From the NCBI GenBank assembly GCA_023449275.1, contig JAEXJM010000044.1, positions 62,001-126,000 of the forward strand: DNA of 64,000 bases, in the 5' to 3' direction. Below the pieces are notes generated by a model. That model saw nothing but the letters and a program-made list of their open reading frames with translations, was not told where the DNA came from and ran no database searches. Positions 12,021-20,501 of the stretch are shown here, in pieces; the first letter of the stretch is position 1, and every line of letters starts with the position of its first letter. A program made the translations under genes and the position numbers. Origin of the DNA: Pseudomonadota bacterium. Its GTDB lineage: Bacteria > Pseudomonadota > Gammaproteobacteria > Burkholderiales > Burkholderiaceae_D.

Positions 12021-12737
12021 ATGATCTGGTTATTTGACCTCGACAATACCCTTCATAATGCCTCTGTTTCGATATTCCCCAAAATCAGCGAAAATATGAA
12101 CGCTTATTTTGCGGAGAAATATTGTGCCGGAGGCATGGTGCTGACTTCGGAAGAAGCGGACAGGCTTCGTATTGATTTCTGGAAGCGTTTCGGCGCGACA
12201 TTACTTGGAGTCAGCCGGATTTATAACGGAGATGCCAGGGAGTTTCTGGAACGGGCGCACCGCTTTGACAATCTGGATTCGATGGTTTATGCAGAAAGGG
12301 GATTGATACCGCTGTTCAGAAATCTGCCGGGTAAAAAAATCCTTTTGACGAATTCGGCCCGTGCCTATTCGAAAGAGGTGCTCCGCATTTTGGGCCTGCT
12401 GCCTTATTTCGATTCACACGTCCCGATTGAATCGATGAGGGTGCACGGGAAACTGGAACCAAAACCATCCAGAAAATTCTTTCGCAAATTGTTGATGCGT
12501 GAAAAAATACGGCCTTCCGAATGCATACTGGTTGAAGACAATGCCCATATACTGAAAGTGGCGAAAACACTGGGAATGAAAACGGTTCTTGTCACCCAAT
12601 ATCTGAATATCAGCCGACATTCCCATCATGCTTATCCGGTTGTGCAGAGAAAAGTACCATTTTCAAAACCAGATTATGTGGATTTGAAAGTTTCATCCGT
12701 CCGACAGCTGACACGACGTTTAAACCGAATTCATTAA
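12021..12737 (+). CDS. HAD-family pyrimidine 5'-nucleotidase-like hydrolase
   Basis: 238 residues. HAD fold, class IA: motif I WLFDLDNTLHNA with the nucleophile and acid/base aspartates, motif II LLTNSARAY, motif III lysine around HGKLEPKPS, motif IV LVEDNAHIL. The extended DNTLHNAS form is typical of the pyrimidine 5'-nucleotidase group found beside slmA/argB in Burkholderiales, which dephosphorylates UMP-type nucleotides. ATG 12021 chosen over the overlapping TTG at 12018. slmA starts 22 bases downstream, so the two are probably cotranscribed. Confidence 0.85.
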   Translation: MIWLFDLDNTLHNASVSIFPKISENMNAYFAEKYCAGGMVLTSEEADRLRIDFWKRFGATLLGVSRIYNGDAREFLERAHRFDNLDSMVYAERGLIPLFRNLPGKKILLTNSARAYSKEVLRILGLLPYFDSHVPIESMRVHGKLEPKPSRKFFRKLLMREKIRPSECILVEDNAHILKVAKTLGMKTVLVTQYLNISRHSHHAYPVVQRKVPFSKPDYVDLKVSSVRQLTRRLNRIH

Positions 12738-12759
12738 TTCTTTTCATATTCTATCAATC

Positions 12760-13335
12760 ATGGGAACATCCAAATCCGGAGAAAGAAAACTGCAAATTCT
12801 GCAGGCATTGGCACAAATGCTTGAACAGCCGCGTAGTGAAAAGATAACGACCGCTGCACTTGCCCGGCATCTTGATCTGTCTGAAGCTGCCCTGTACCGC
12901 CATTTTGCAAGCAAGGCACAGATGTTTGAAGGCTTGATTGAATTCATCGAATCGAGCATCTTCGGTCTGATCAACCAGATCGAGGAAAAAGAAGAAAATG
13001 GATTGTTGCAGGCACAGTCCATTTCCATGCTGGTCCTGAACTTTGCAGAAAAAAATCCGGGTATGACACGTGTCATGACAGGGGATGCCCTGATCAATGA
13101 AGACGCACGTCTCCAGACGCGCATGAACCGGTTTTTCGACCGTGTCGAACTGGCTTTGAAACAGAGCATGAAAATTGCCTCAGTGCAGGGGCAGTTCCGG
13201 GAAGAAGATATCAATCACAGAAGCAATCTGTTGATGAGTTATCTGATAGGACGCCTGTTCAGGTTCGTCAAGACCCAGTTCAGACAGAATCCGACTGAAG
13301 ACATGGCCTGCCAGATCAATTTCATATTAAGCTGA
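12760..13335 (+). CDS. slmA: Nucleoid occlusion factor SlmA
   Basis: 191 residues, TetR-like. HTH at about residues 25-50 (ITTAALARHLDLSEAALYRHFASKAQMFEGLIEFIE) aligns closely with SlmA of E. coli, as do NPGMTRVMTGDAL, DRVELAL and the ending RFVKTQFRQNPTED. SlmA binds sites dispersed on the chromosome and blocks FtsZ ring assembly over the nucleoid. Paired with the nucleotidase upstream, an order common in Burkholderiales. Confidence 0.9.
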   Translation: MGTSKSGERKLQILQALAQMLEQPRSEKITTAALARHLDLSEAALYRHFASKAQMFEGLIEFIESSIFGLINQIEEKEENGLLQAQSISMLVLNFAEKNPGMTRVMTGDALINEDARLQTRMNRFFDRVELALKQSMKIASVQGQFREEDINHRSNLLMSYLIGRLFRFVKTQFRQNPTEDMACQINFILS

Positions 13336-13475
13336 TGCACCGTAAAATCGGATTGTCGTGACTGGCAACATCTTGTATTGTAGCCGGCCACAAGTCCTGT
13401 GCCTGTTTTTCATCGTTGTTTTTTACCGGATTTCGGGAGCGAAGAAACAGTTTTCGAGCCAATGGAGTGGATGAC

Positions 13476-14270
13476 ATGCAGGAGATCATTATTGCCCTGA
13501 CCGCCGGTTTTTTCATCGGCCATGTCCTTCATCGCCTGATGTCAGGTATCGTTCATACTATCCGTGAAAAAGAAGCCTCTTTTGAACCTGGTACAATCGT
13601 CCGTGTTCCTGTCAAGGAAGCTCCTTTTTCTGAACGTTCATCTGAAAACGGCTTGACCGTTTTCCGTGAAAAATATCTTTGCCCCCGGTTCGGAAACGAC
13701 CGATACGGCAAATGTCCTGCTGGAAGAAGGGGCAGTATTATCCTGATAACCTCACTGTTCTGTGCCGTTACCGTATATCATTTCGGCATGACGTTTACAG
13801 CGCTGGCTGTCTTGCTATCCCTATGCTTTCTGATCTTGCTGGGATTTATCGATGCGGAAACCGGTTATCTTCCCGATTGTCTGACATATCCGTTCCTGTG
13901 GGCCGGATTGCTTGTTAATGTAAAGTCGGTATTTGTTCCACTCCAAACAGCCGTCATAAGTGCCGCATCCGTTTATCTGGTTTGTGAAATAACGAATGCT
14001 TCCTTCAGATTTTTCTCTGGCAAAGATGGAATGGGTCACGGCGACTTCAAGATGATCGCCGCTCTTGGGGCATGGTTTGGTTGGGTATCCCTGATTTTTA
14101 TCGTTATCATGGCGTCCCTTCTGGCCATTCTGGCAGGATTGGTCAGAATGATGTCAGGACGACAGGGTTTTAATGAATATTTTCCATTCGGGCCTTATCT
14201 GGCGGCTGCAGCGGTTCCGGTTCTTCTGTTTGGAAGGATGTTTATGCAGAACCTGAATGATTTTTCTTAA
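13476..14270 (+). CDS. pilD: Prepilin peptidase (A24 family), unusual N-terminal region
   Basis: 264 residues. Inner-membrane aspartyl protease that cleaves prepilin or pseudopilin leaders. Catalytic aspartates are in LLGFIDAETGYLPDCLT and GMGHGDFKMIAALGAW (GxGDxK motif). Multiple hydrophobic helices. The cytoplasmic N-methyltransferase segment normally carries two CxxC pairs; here only scattered Cys remain (YLCPRFGNDRYGKCPAG), so the zinc site looks degenerate. The ATG at 13476 follows a GGAGTGG site and gives the usual N-terminus; the frame is open further upstream. pilB and pilC, usually upstream, are absent from the window, but the downstream order coaE-zapD-yacG is the standard one. Confidence 0.88.
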   Translation: MQEIIIALTAGFFIGHVLHRLMSGIVHTIREKEASFEPGTIVRVPVKEAPFSERSSENGLTVFREKYLCPRFGNDRYGKCPAGRRGSIILITSLFCAVTVYHFGMTFTALAVLLSLCFLILLGFIDAETGYLPDCLTYPFLWAGLLVNVKSVFVPLQTAVISAASVYLVCEITNASFRFFSGKDGMGHGDFKMIAALGAWFGWVSLIFIVIMASLLAILAGLVRMMSGRQGFNEYFPFGPYLAAAAVPVLLFGRMFMQNLNDFS

Positions 14271-14296
14271 ATTTTTTGACGAAGAATTTGCCTAAA

Positions 14297-14917
14297 ATGA
14301 GTTACGAGGATTTTTCAATCGTTTTGACTGGCGGAATCGGAAGTGGAAAAAGCATGATCGCCAGTCTGTTTTCTGAATTGGGGGCCACGGTTATCGATAC
14401 AGATGATGTGGCACGCAGGCTGACACTTTCGGGAGGCGCCGGAATCGGGCCGATACGGGATGCCTTTGGGGAAAAATACATTCAGGCTGATGGCGCGATG
14501 AATCGTTCGCTGATGCGTGAACTGGTATTTTCCAAACCGGAAGAGCGCTTGAAGCTGGAAGCGATTCTGCATCCACTGATCAGAAAAGGGGCACTTGAGT
14601 TGGCAGAAGCGGCAACAGGGACTTATGTCATATTCGTCATCCCGCTTCTGGTAGAGCGCCCGGTCTGGTGCGGTATGGGCACGCGCATTCTGACTGTGGA
14701 TTGTCCCGAAGAATTGCAGATTGAACGAGTCATGAAACGAAACAACATGAGCCGCGAGCAGGTCAGGGCCATTATGGCGACGCAAGCGACACGTCAGCAG
14801 CGGCTGGCAGTTGCGGACGATGTCATCGTAAATGACCGAAGCGTGGAAGAAGTCAGAAAAGAAGTAGTCAATTTGCATGCAAAATATACTGCAATAATCC
14901 GGAAAACCGGTTTATGA
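14297..14917 (+). CDS. coaE: Dephospho-CoA kinase
   Basis: 206 residues from ATG 14297. Phosphorylates the 3'-hydroxyl of dephospho-CoA, the last step of CoA synthesis. P-loop GGIGSGKS near residue 15, DTDDVARRLT, the HPLIRKGA segment and QATRQQRLAVADDVIVND near the end are family signatures. A TTG at 14276 would add seven residues; the ATG gives the better N-terminus. Lies 26 bases after the prepilin peptidase gene. Confidence 0.95.
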   Translation: MSYEDFSIVLTGGIGSGKSMIASLFSELGATVIDTDDVARRLTLSGGAGIGPIRDAFGEKYIQADGAMNRSLMRELVFSKPEERLKLEAILHPLIRKGALELAEAATGTYVIFVIPLLVERPVWCGMGTRILTVDCPEELQIERVMKRNNMSREQVRAIMATQATRQQRLAVADDVIVNDRSVEEVRKEVVNLHAKYTAIIRKTGL

Positions 14918-14997
14918 GACCGCTTTGTTTGTAATTTTTCCATGCATCGTTCAGAATCTTACTTAAATGAAACATCGGAATTGAAAGAGGAATCACT

Positions 14998-15747
14998 TTG
15001 ATAACTTACGAATACCCTTTCAACGAACGTATCCGCACATTGTTGCGGCTGGAAGATTTGCACGAGAGATTCAATTTTTTCCTGCATCAGAATCATGCCT
15101 TGCAGCATCACGTTGCGTTAACACTTATTTTCGAAATGCTTGAAGTCGCGACCCGATCGGATCTGAAATCGGATCTGCTTCAGGAACTCGAACGCCAGAA
15201 ACAGATTCTTATTGGATACAGTGCGCATCCGAATATTCAGAAAGAAGTTCTGGACGATGTGTTGGCTGAAATCGATCAGGTCAGTTCTGCTCTGGTCAAT
15301 ACACTGGGCAAGACAGGGCAAAGCATCAGGGAGAATGAATGGCTGATGAGTGTCCGTGGCAGAACAATGATCCCGGGCGGCGCCTGTGAATTCGACCTGC
15401 CATCTTACTTTGCCTGGCAGCACCGGTCGGCGGAAGAACGCTATAATGACATCCAGAACTGGTTTTCGCCGATGGTGTCGCTGCTGGATGCGGTCGGGCT
15501 TGTTTTGCGGCTCTTGCGGGCTTCCGGTGTCCAGTTCAAGGTGATTGCCGAATCGGGCAGCTACCAGCAGATGCTGCAGGGTAAAGTTCATCAGATGTTG
15601 CGTATCAAGATAGACGAAAAGAGTGGCGCGATTCCGGAAGCTTCGGCAAACAAATACATGTTATGGATACGATTTACCAGACAGGACGGCGATCTCAAGC
15701 CGAAACTGATCGAAGAAGACGTATCCTGTGAATTGACTCTGTGCTGA
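14998..15747 (+). CDS. zapD: Cell division protein ZapD
   Basis: 249 residues. Cross-links FtsZ filaments and stabilises the division ring. [20 protein letters not shown] is the diagnostic N-terminus, with [10 protein letters not shown] and [14 protein letters not shown] later. It starts with TTG: an AGAGGA ribosome site lies at the right distance and no ATG gives the conserved beginning. yacG starts 1 base after its stop. Confidence 0.94.
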   Translation: MITYEYPFNERIRTLLRLEDLHERFNFFLHQNHALQHHVALTLIFEMLEVATRSDLKSDLLQELERQKQILIGYSAHPNIQKEVLDDVLAEIDQVSSALVNTLGKTGQSIRENEWLMSVRGRTMIPGGACEFDLPSYFAWQHRSAEERYNDIQNWFSPMVSLLDAVGLVLRLLRASGVQFKVIAESGSYQQMLQGKVHQMLRIKIDEKSGAIPEASANKYMLWIRFTRQDGDLKPKLIEEDVSCELTLC

Positions 15748-15748
15748 T

Positions 15749-15934
15749 ATGGTTACCATTGTTAAATGTCCTGTTTGCGGCAAGGACGTCGAATGGAAAG
15801 AAGCGAATGCCTTTCGTCCTTTCTGTTCGGAACGCTGCAAGCAAATCGATCTGGGCGCGTGGGCGGATGAGCAATACAAGGTTCCTGCCACGGAAGAAGA
15901 CGAAAACGACAGGGAAGAACCTGTTTGGGATTGA
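15749..15934 (+). CDS. yacG: DNA gyrase inhibitor YacG
   Basis: 61 residues. Small zinc-binding protein that inhibits gyrase by binding GyrB in E. coli. Four-cysteine zinc site: [10 protein letters not shown] then [19 protein letters not shown]. Follows zapD by one base, as in other proteobacteria. Confidence 0.95.
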   Translation: MVTIVKCPVCGKDVEWKEANAFRPFCSERCKQIDLGAWADEQYKVPATEEDENDREEPVWD

Positions 15935-15972
15935 CCGATGCCTTGATCCGGTTTTTAAATGTCAGGTATCAC

Positions 15973-16000
15973 TTGATAAGTCAAATGACTTAAGTATAAT
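15973..16000 (+). promoter_or_regulatory. Sigma70-type promoter of trpGDC with dyad operator in the spacer
   Basis: -35 TTGATA (15973-15978), 16-base spacer, perfect -10 TATAAT (15995-16000). A perfect 16-bp dyad TAAGTCAAATGACTTA (15977-15992) overlaps the -35 and fills the spacer, so a bound repressor would block RNA polymerase. The sequence does not match the E. coli TrpR operator. Confidence 0.8.
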
Positions 16001-16010
16001 AATCTGCACT

Positions 16011-16076
16011 ATGTGCAAAACAGTTCATTCAGCAGTTATTCTCCTCACCTTGCGCTGGCGTAAGCCTGTCGCCTGA
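16011..16076 (+). CDS. Putative trp leader peptide
   Basis: 21 codons, MCKTVHSAVILLTLRWRKPV plus Ala, with one Trp codon (16056-16058). The ATG lies about 10 bases after the -10 element, so the transcript would begin at or just before it and the peptide would be nearly leaderless, as reported for trpL of alphaproteobacteria. The Trp codon sits inside the first of a set of alternative hairpins. Function as a leader is inferred from position and RNA structure; one Trp codon is fewer than in classical leaders. Confidence 0.5.
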   Translation: MCKTVHSAVILLTLRWRKPVA

Positions 16077-16117
16077 TATCCTCTTGCGCCTTTCGTGCGC
16101 GCAGCATTCCCTTTTTT
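16049..16117 (+). promoter_or_regulatory. Attenuator-like leader structure upstream of trpG
   Basis: Four segments can pair in mutually exclusive ways. Segment 1 CTTGCGC (16049-16055) pairs with segment 2 GCGTAAG (16058-16064). Segment 3 CTTGCGC (16083-16089), an exact repeat of segment 1, can pair with segment 2 (8 bp when extended to GGCGTAAG/CTTGCGCC). Segment 3 can instead pair with segment 4 GCGCAG (16099-16104), after which six T follow (16112-16117). The last form is a weak terminator because six bases separate stem and T-run. Confidence 0.55.
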
Positions 16118-16191
16118 GACGGCTCCTGTTTTCTTGCCATCATTATTTGCACGAATCATACCTCTTTTTACATACATGCAAGGTGACGATC

Positions 16192-16755
16192 ATGTTACTG
16201 ATGATTGATAATTACGACTCGTTTACATATAACCTCGTCCAGTATTTCGGTGAGTTGGGCATTGATGTCCGGACTTATCGCAACGATGAGATTACGCTTG
16301 AGGCGATTGAACAACTCAACCCTGACCATATCTGTATCTCCCCTGGCCCGAAAACTCCTTATGAAGCGGGCGTCTCACTTGATGTCCTGAAACATTTTGG
16401 CGGAAAAATTCCTCTTTTCGGAGTCTGTCTGGGTCATCAGTCCATAGGTGCTGCGTTTGGGGGGAAAGTCATCCGAGCCAAACAGATCATGCATGGAAAA
16501 ACCTCTCCCGTCTTTCATACGAATGAAGGTGTTTTTCACGGATTGCCGAATCCGTTTACGGTAACCCGCTATCATTCGCTGGCTATCGAGCGGGAAACCC
16601 TGCCGGATTGCCTCAAAATAACGGCATGGACGGAAGATGGCGAAATCATGGGCGTACGCCACAGGGAATACGCCATAGAAGGGGTTCAGTTCCATCCCGA
16701 ATCCATTTTGTCCGAAGAGGGCCATGCCCTGCTCAAGAACTTTATTGCGGAATAA
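16192..16755 (+). CDS. trpG: Anthranilate synthase component II (glutamine amidotransferase)
   Basis: 187 residues. Supplies ammonia from glutamine to TrpE for anthranilate formation; may also serve aminodeoxychorismate synthase. Class I amidotransferase: [23 protein letters not shown], nucleophile in [10 protein letters not shown], His-Glu dyad in [13 protein letters not shown] 16192 follows AAGGTGA at good spacing. trpE, usually immediately upstream in Burkholderiales, is not in the window. First structural gene of the trpGDC operon; trpD begins 3 bases later. Confidence 0.95.
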   Translation: MLLMIDNYDSFTYNLVQYFGELGIDVRTYRNDEITLEAIEQLNPDHICISPGPKTPYEAGVSLDVLKHFGGKIPLFGVCLGHQSIGAAFGGKVIRAKQIMHGKTSPVFHTNEGVFHGLPNPFTVTRYHSLAIERETLPDCLKITAWTEDGEIMGVRHREYAIEGVQFHPESILSEEGHALLKNFIAE

Positions 16756-16758
16756 ATC

Positions 16759-17799
16759 ATGTCTACCAATATCAGGCCTCAGGAAGCACTTTTGAGATGT
16801 ATCGAACACCGTGAAATATTCCACGATGAAATGTTATCCCTGTTTCGAAGTATCATGAGCGGTGAAATGTCACCGCTCATGATTGCCGCATTGACTGTCG
16901 GTCTGCGCGTCAAGAAAGAAACGGTGGGTGAAATCGCTGCCGCAGCCGAAGTCATGCGCGAGTTTTCCCTCAAGGTCAGGGTCAAAGACACGGAAAACCT
17001 TCTCGACATTGTCGGTACCGGTGGCGATGGCGCACATACCTTCAATATCTCGACGGCTTCCATGTTTGTTGCAGCGGCTTGCGGTGCCAGGGTTGCCAAA
17101 CACGGCAGCCGGAGCGTTTCCTCCTCTTCAGGAAGCGCTGACCTGCTGGAAGCCCTGAACGTCAACATCAATCTGTCGCCGGAACAGATCGCCGAGTCTA
17201 TCAACAATGTCGGAATCGGCTTCATGTATGCACCGAATCACCATTCAGCCATGAAACATGCCAGGGCTGTGCGTGAGGAACTGGGTGTCAGGACCATTTT
17301 CAATATTCTCGGTCCCTTGACCAATCCGGCTTATGCCGACAACATCATGATGGGCGTATTCCATCCTGATCTCGTCGGCATTCAGGTACGCGTTCTTCAG
17401 AAAATGGGCGTGAAGAGGGCGCTTGTCGTCTGGGGACGGGACAATCTGGATGAGGTATCGCTGGGAGCCAGTACGCTGGTCGGTGAACTGTCCGATGGCA
17501 AGGTACGCGAATATGACATACATCCGGAGGATTTCGGCCTCCGGATGTATGCCAGCCGCAATTTCGAGGTTGCCAATGCGCAGGAATCGAAAAAAATCGT
17601 TCTGGATGCCTTGAACAACAAGGCGACTCCTGCAACCGATATCATTGCCTTGAATGCCGGAGCCGCCCTGTATGCGGCAGGCAGGGCATCCTCGATTGCC
17701 GATGGCCTTGCGCAGGCACAGGCCGCCATCAAATCCGGTGCGGCCCGGGCGAAACTGGACCAGTTTGTCGGTTTCACCCAATCGATTAACGTCAAATAA
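16759..17799 (+). CDS. trpD: Anthranilate phosphoribosyltransferase
   Basis: 346 residues. Transfers phosphoribose from PRPP to anthranilate. Hallmarks: [17 protein letters not shown] (PRPP loop), [21 protein letters not shown], and LGPLTNPA. Within the coding sequence a perfect 14-bp inverted repeat (17517-17530 with 17538-17551) lies over the codons for [11 protein letters not shown]. Middle gene of trpGDC. Confidence 0.96.
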   Translation: MSTNIRPQEALLRCIEHREIFHDEMLSLFRSIMSGEMSPLMIAALTVGLRVKKETVGEIAAAAEVMREFSLKVRVKDTENLLDIVGTGGDGAHTFNISTASMFVAAACGARVAKHGSRSVSSSSGSADLLEALNVNINLSPEQIAESINNVGIGFMYAPNHHSAMKHARAVREELGVRTIFNILGPLTNPAYADNIMMGVFHPDLVGIQVRVLQKMGVKRALVVWGRDNLDEVSLGASTLVGELSDGKVREYDIHPEDFGLRMYASRNFEVANAQESKKIVLDALNNKATPATDIIALNAGAALYAAGRASSIADGLAQAQAAIKSGAARAKLDQFVGFTQSINVK

Positions 17800-17810
17800 C
17801 GGATGTTCCA

Positions 17811-18611
17811 ATGTCTGACATTCTGAAAAAAATCCTTTCCATCAAGAAAACCGAAATCGATTCAGCCAAAAAAAAAGAATCATTTGCAGCCCTTCAAAAC
17901 AGGGTGGAAAATGGTATCGACCTGAAAGGAGTCCGCCGCGACTTTGAGGGATCACTTCGCCATAAAATTGGCAAAGGGCAGGCTGGCATCATTGCCGAAG
18001 TCAAAAAAGCATCTCCTTCCAAAGGAGTGATTCGTGAAGCATTTTATCCTGATGAAATTGCAAAAAGCTATGAAAGACATGGCGCAGCGTGTTTGTCAGT
18101 ACTTACTGACATGGAGTTCTTCCAGGGTTCGCCAGCTTATCTGATGGAAGCAAAAGCAGCGTGTTCCCTGCCTGTATTGAGGAAAGATTTCATGATCGAT
18201 CCCTATCAGGTTTATGAGGCGGGTGCATGGGGTGCCGATTGCATTCTTCTGATCGTTGCCGCCCTGTCCGACAACCAGATGGCTGAACTCGAAGCATGTG
18301 CTTTCGGGTTGGGGATGAATGTTCTGGTCGAAGTTCACAATGCCGAAGAACTGGAAAGGGCACTGGTATTGAAAACAAGCCTGTTGGGTATCAATAACCG
18401 TGATTTGAGAACCTTCAGAACATCCATCCAGAATACGATCGATTTGTTGCCCGGATTGCCGAAAGACAAACTGGTCGTCACGGAATCGGGAATTTTGCAA
18501 AGGGAAGATGTCCGTAAAATGCGTGAGGCCGGCGTCAATGCCTTTCTGATCGGTGAAGCTTTCATGCGCGCAAAAGATCCGGGCGACGAACTTGCCAAAC
18601 TGTTTGCCTGA
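17811..18611 (+). CDS. trpC: Indole-3-glycerol phosphate synthase
   Basis: 266 residues. Closes the indole ring to form indole-3-glycerol phosphate. TIM-barrel with the family motif [45 protein letters not shown] and [14 protein letters not shown]. Monofunctional (no TrpF fusion). Ends the trpGDC operon; its stop codon lies within the left arm of the terminator hairpin. Confidence 0.96.
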   Translation: MSDILKKILSIKKTEIDSAKKKESFAALQNRVENGIDLKGVRRDFEGSLRHKIGKGQAGIIAEVKKASPSKGVIREAFYPDEIAKSYERHGAACLSVLTDMEFFQGSPAYLMEAKAACSLPVLRKDFMIDPYQVYEAGAWGADCILLIVAALSDNQMAELEACAFGLGMNVLVEVHNAEELERALVLKTSLLGINNRDLRTFRTSIQNTIDLLPGLPKDKLVVTESGILQREDVRKMREAGVNAFLIGEAFMRAKDPGDELAKLFA

Positions 18612-18631
18612 TATTTTTTATCAGGCAAACA
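18601..18631. terminator. Hairpin between convergent trpC and M61 peptidase gene
   Basis: Perfect 13-bp stem TGTTTGCCTGATA/TATCAGGCAAACA around a T5 loop (18601-18613 and 18619-18631), overlapping the trpC stop codon. There is no T-run after it, so termination in either direction is inferred. Confidence 0.6.
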
Positions 18632-18649
18632 GGGCATTATTGAGCCGGT

Positions 18650-20473
18650 TTATCCAGCTTTCTGAAGCCAGAGTTCCCTAGCCTCTTTCATTTGGGACGT
18701 TTCGTCTTTTGACAAGGTCAGGATGAATTTCGGGATATGTTCATCAGCGAGAATGACATCGAACTTCATCAGTTCGTCTCGTCTGAAAACATAGGTTTCG
18801 ACTTTTTCACCGATGGCATACCGCGAAAGCTGTTTCTCCAGATTGGCAGTCGGATTTTCCGAGGAGACCCTGAGCCCATCGATGGCAAGCAGAATGTCAC
18901 CAGCTGAAATTCCGGCCCGATGCGCCGCACCACCTTCAAAAACGTGGGTGACGATACAATCGCTTCCCGAACGTTTGACCCGGATATCAAGACCCGGTTT
19001 CGCATCGACATTGGCATCGTTCATGGAAATCCCGAACGGTGAAAACAGGTCGGCCAAAGGAATCTCAACCGTTCCGTAAATATATTTCCTGAAGAACTCC
19101 TGCAAATCCAGCCCGCTGATTTCTTCAATAACCGCTTCCGCTTCGGAATCGGTAATGCCCGTGCCGCTATCAGAATAAAAATCCCGGCCATGCCGATGCC
19201 ATAACGCACGCATGACATCGTCCAGTGATCGCTGGTTGGCGGTTTCCCGTCTGATCGTCAAATCGAGTGCCAGGGCGACAAGCGAACCTTTGGTGTAATA
19301 ACTGACCAGTGCGTTCGGGGTATTTTCATCCTGACGGTAATATTTGATCCATGCGTCAAAGCTCGCATCGGCAATGCTTTGTTTGAAACGCCCACGTCCT
19401 CGGAAAACATTATTGACTGTCTGGGCAATCTGATGCAAGTAAGTACTCACATCTATAATGCCGCTCCGGACAATGGTCAAGTCGTCATAGTAGCTGGTAA
19501 AACCTTCAAACATCCATAGCAGGCGTGTATAGGCTTCCTGCCGGAGGTCGTAGGGAGCGAAAACGGCAGGCTTGATTCTCTTGACGTTCCAGGTGTGGAA
19601 GTATTCATGGCTGCACAATCCAAGGAATTGCAGGTAATCCTCATCGATTTTCTGCTGTATGTTCTCAGGCCTGTTTTTCGATGGCAGGGACGATCTGGAA
19701 CAAAGCAAGGCAGTTGAGGCACGGTGTTCAAGACCCCCGTAACCGTTCTTGACGACCATGACCAGAAATACGTATCGCGAGACGGGCGCTTTTTTTGTTT
19801 GGGGTTCGAAAAAAGCGATTTCGGTTTCACAGATTTTTTTGAGATCGTTTTCAATCCGCTTCAGATCGAGATTGGGAACCTGCCCCGTAATGGCGATTTC
19901 ATGGGGAATACCACAGGCTTCGAATTGTCCAAGGATGAAGTGACCCATTTCGACAGGTGAATCGATCAGCTCATCATAGTCCTTTGCGACATACGTTCCG
20001 AATCCGTGACGGGACGCCTCAAGTTCCGGAAGTGCCGTCGCCACCTGCCATGTCAATGCCTCAGGTGAATCCGGTCGCTTGATATCGACGATGTGGGGCC
20101 GGTTTTCCAGCCCGACAGCCTCGAGAAAAACACTTGATCCATTGAAAAAGGCATGGGTCTGGTCAACATGTGCAGACCGCACGGACAGATCCCATGCATA
20201 TACTTCATAACCGAGCGTTATCGGCCCTTCGCAGGGATCGGCCTGCCAGGTATGTTTATCCAGTTTGGTCAGTCGAACAGGGCGGTTCCGGTCACTTGCG
20301 CGGATCTGGACAATGTTTTTGGCGAATTCACGGATCATGTAACTGCCCGGAATCCAGGCCGGGAGCCTGAAAAGCTGCCCGTTTTCGTCAGGATCGTTTA
20401 CCGTCATCGACACGCGGAACAGATGGCCGTTCAGATCGAAGGGCTCAATGCAATATCGGATAGCTTCTGTCAT
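18650..20473 (-). CDS. M61 family peptidase with PDZ domain (glycyl aminopeptidase-like)
   Basis: 607 residues. Zinc metallopeptidase: HExxH in CSHEYFHTWNVKRIKP with the third ligand Glu in WMFEGFTSYYDD. The N-terminal beta-rich region (about 1-170) and a C-terminal PDZ domain (GGAAHRAGISAGDILLAIDGL) match the Sphingomonas glycyl aminopeptidase type. No signal peptide, so probably cytoplasmic. The ATG at 20473 (MTEAIRYCIEPF) avoids overlap with metH, 28 bases upstream on the same strand; the frame is open to 20530. Confidence 0.85.
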   Translation of the reverse strand: MTEAIRYCIEPFDLNGHLFRVSMTVNDPDENGQLFRLPAWIPGSYMIREFAKNIVQIRASDRNRPVRLTKLDKHTWQADPCEGPITLGYEVYAWDLSVRSAHVDQTHAFFNGSSVFLEAVGLENRPHIVDIKRPDSPEALTWQVATALPELEASRHGFGTYVAKDYDELIDSPVEMGHFILGQFEACGIPHEIAITGQVPNLDLKRIENDLKKICETEIAFFEPQTKKAPVSRYVFLVMVVKNGYGGLEHRASTALLCSRSSLPSKNRPENIQQKIDEDYLQFLGLCSHEYFHTWNVKRIKPAVFAPYDLRQEAYTRLLWMFEGFTSYYDDLTIVRSGIIDVSTYLHQIAQTVNNVFRGRGRFKQSIADASFDAWIKYYRQDENTPNALVSYYTKGSLVALALDLTIRRETANQRSLDDVMRALWHRHGRDFYSDSGTGITDSEAEAVIEEISGLDLQEFFRKYIYGTVEIPLADLFSPFGISMNDANVDAKPGLDIRVKRSGSDCIVTHVFEGGAAHRAGISAGDILLAIDGLRVSSENPTANLEKQLSRYAIGEKVETYVFRRDELMKFDVILADEHIPKFILTLSKDETSQMKEARELWLQKAG

Positions 20474-20501
20474 GGCATTCCAGTCTATAGTGTCAGTCCA
20501 T

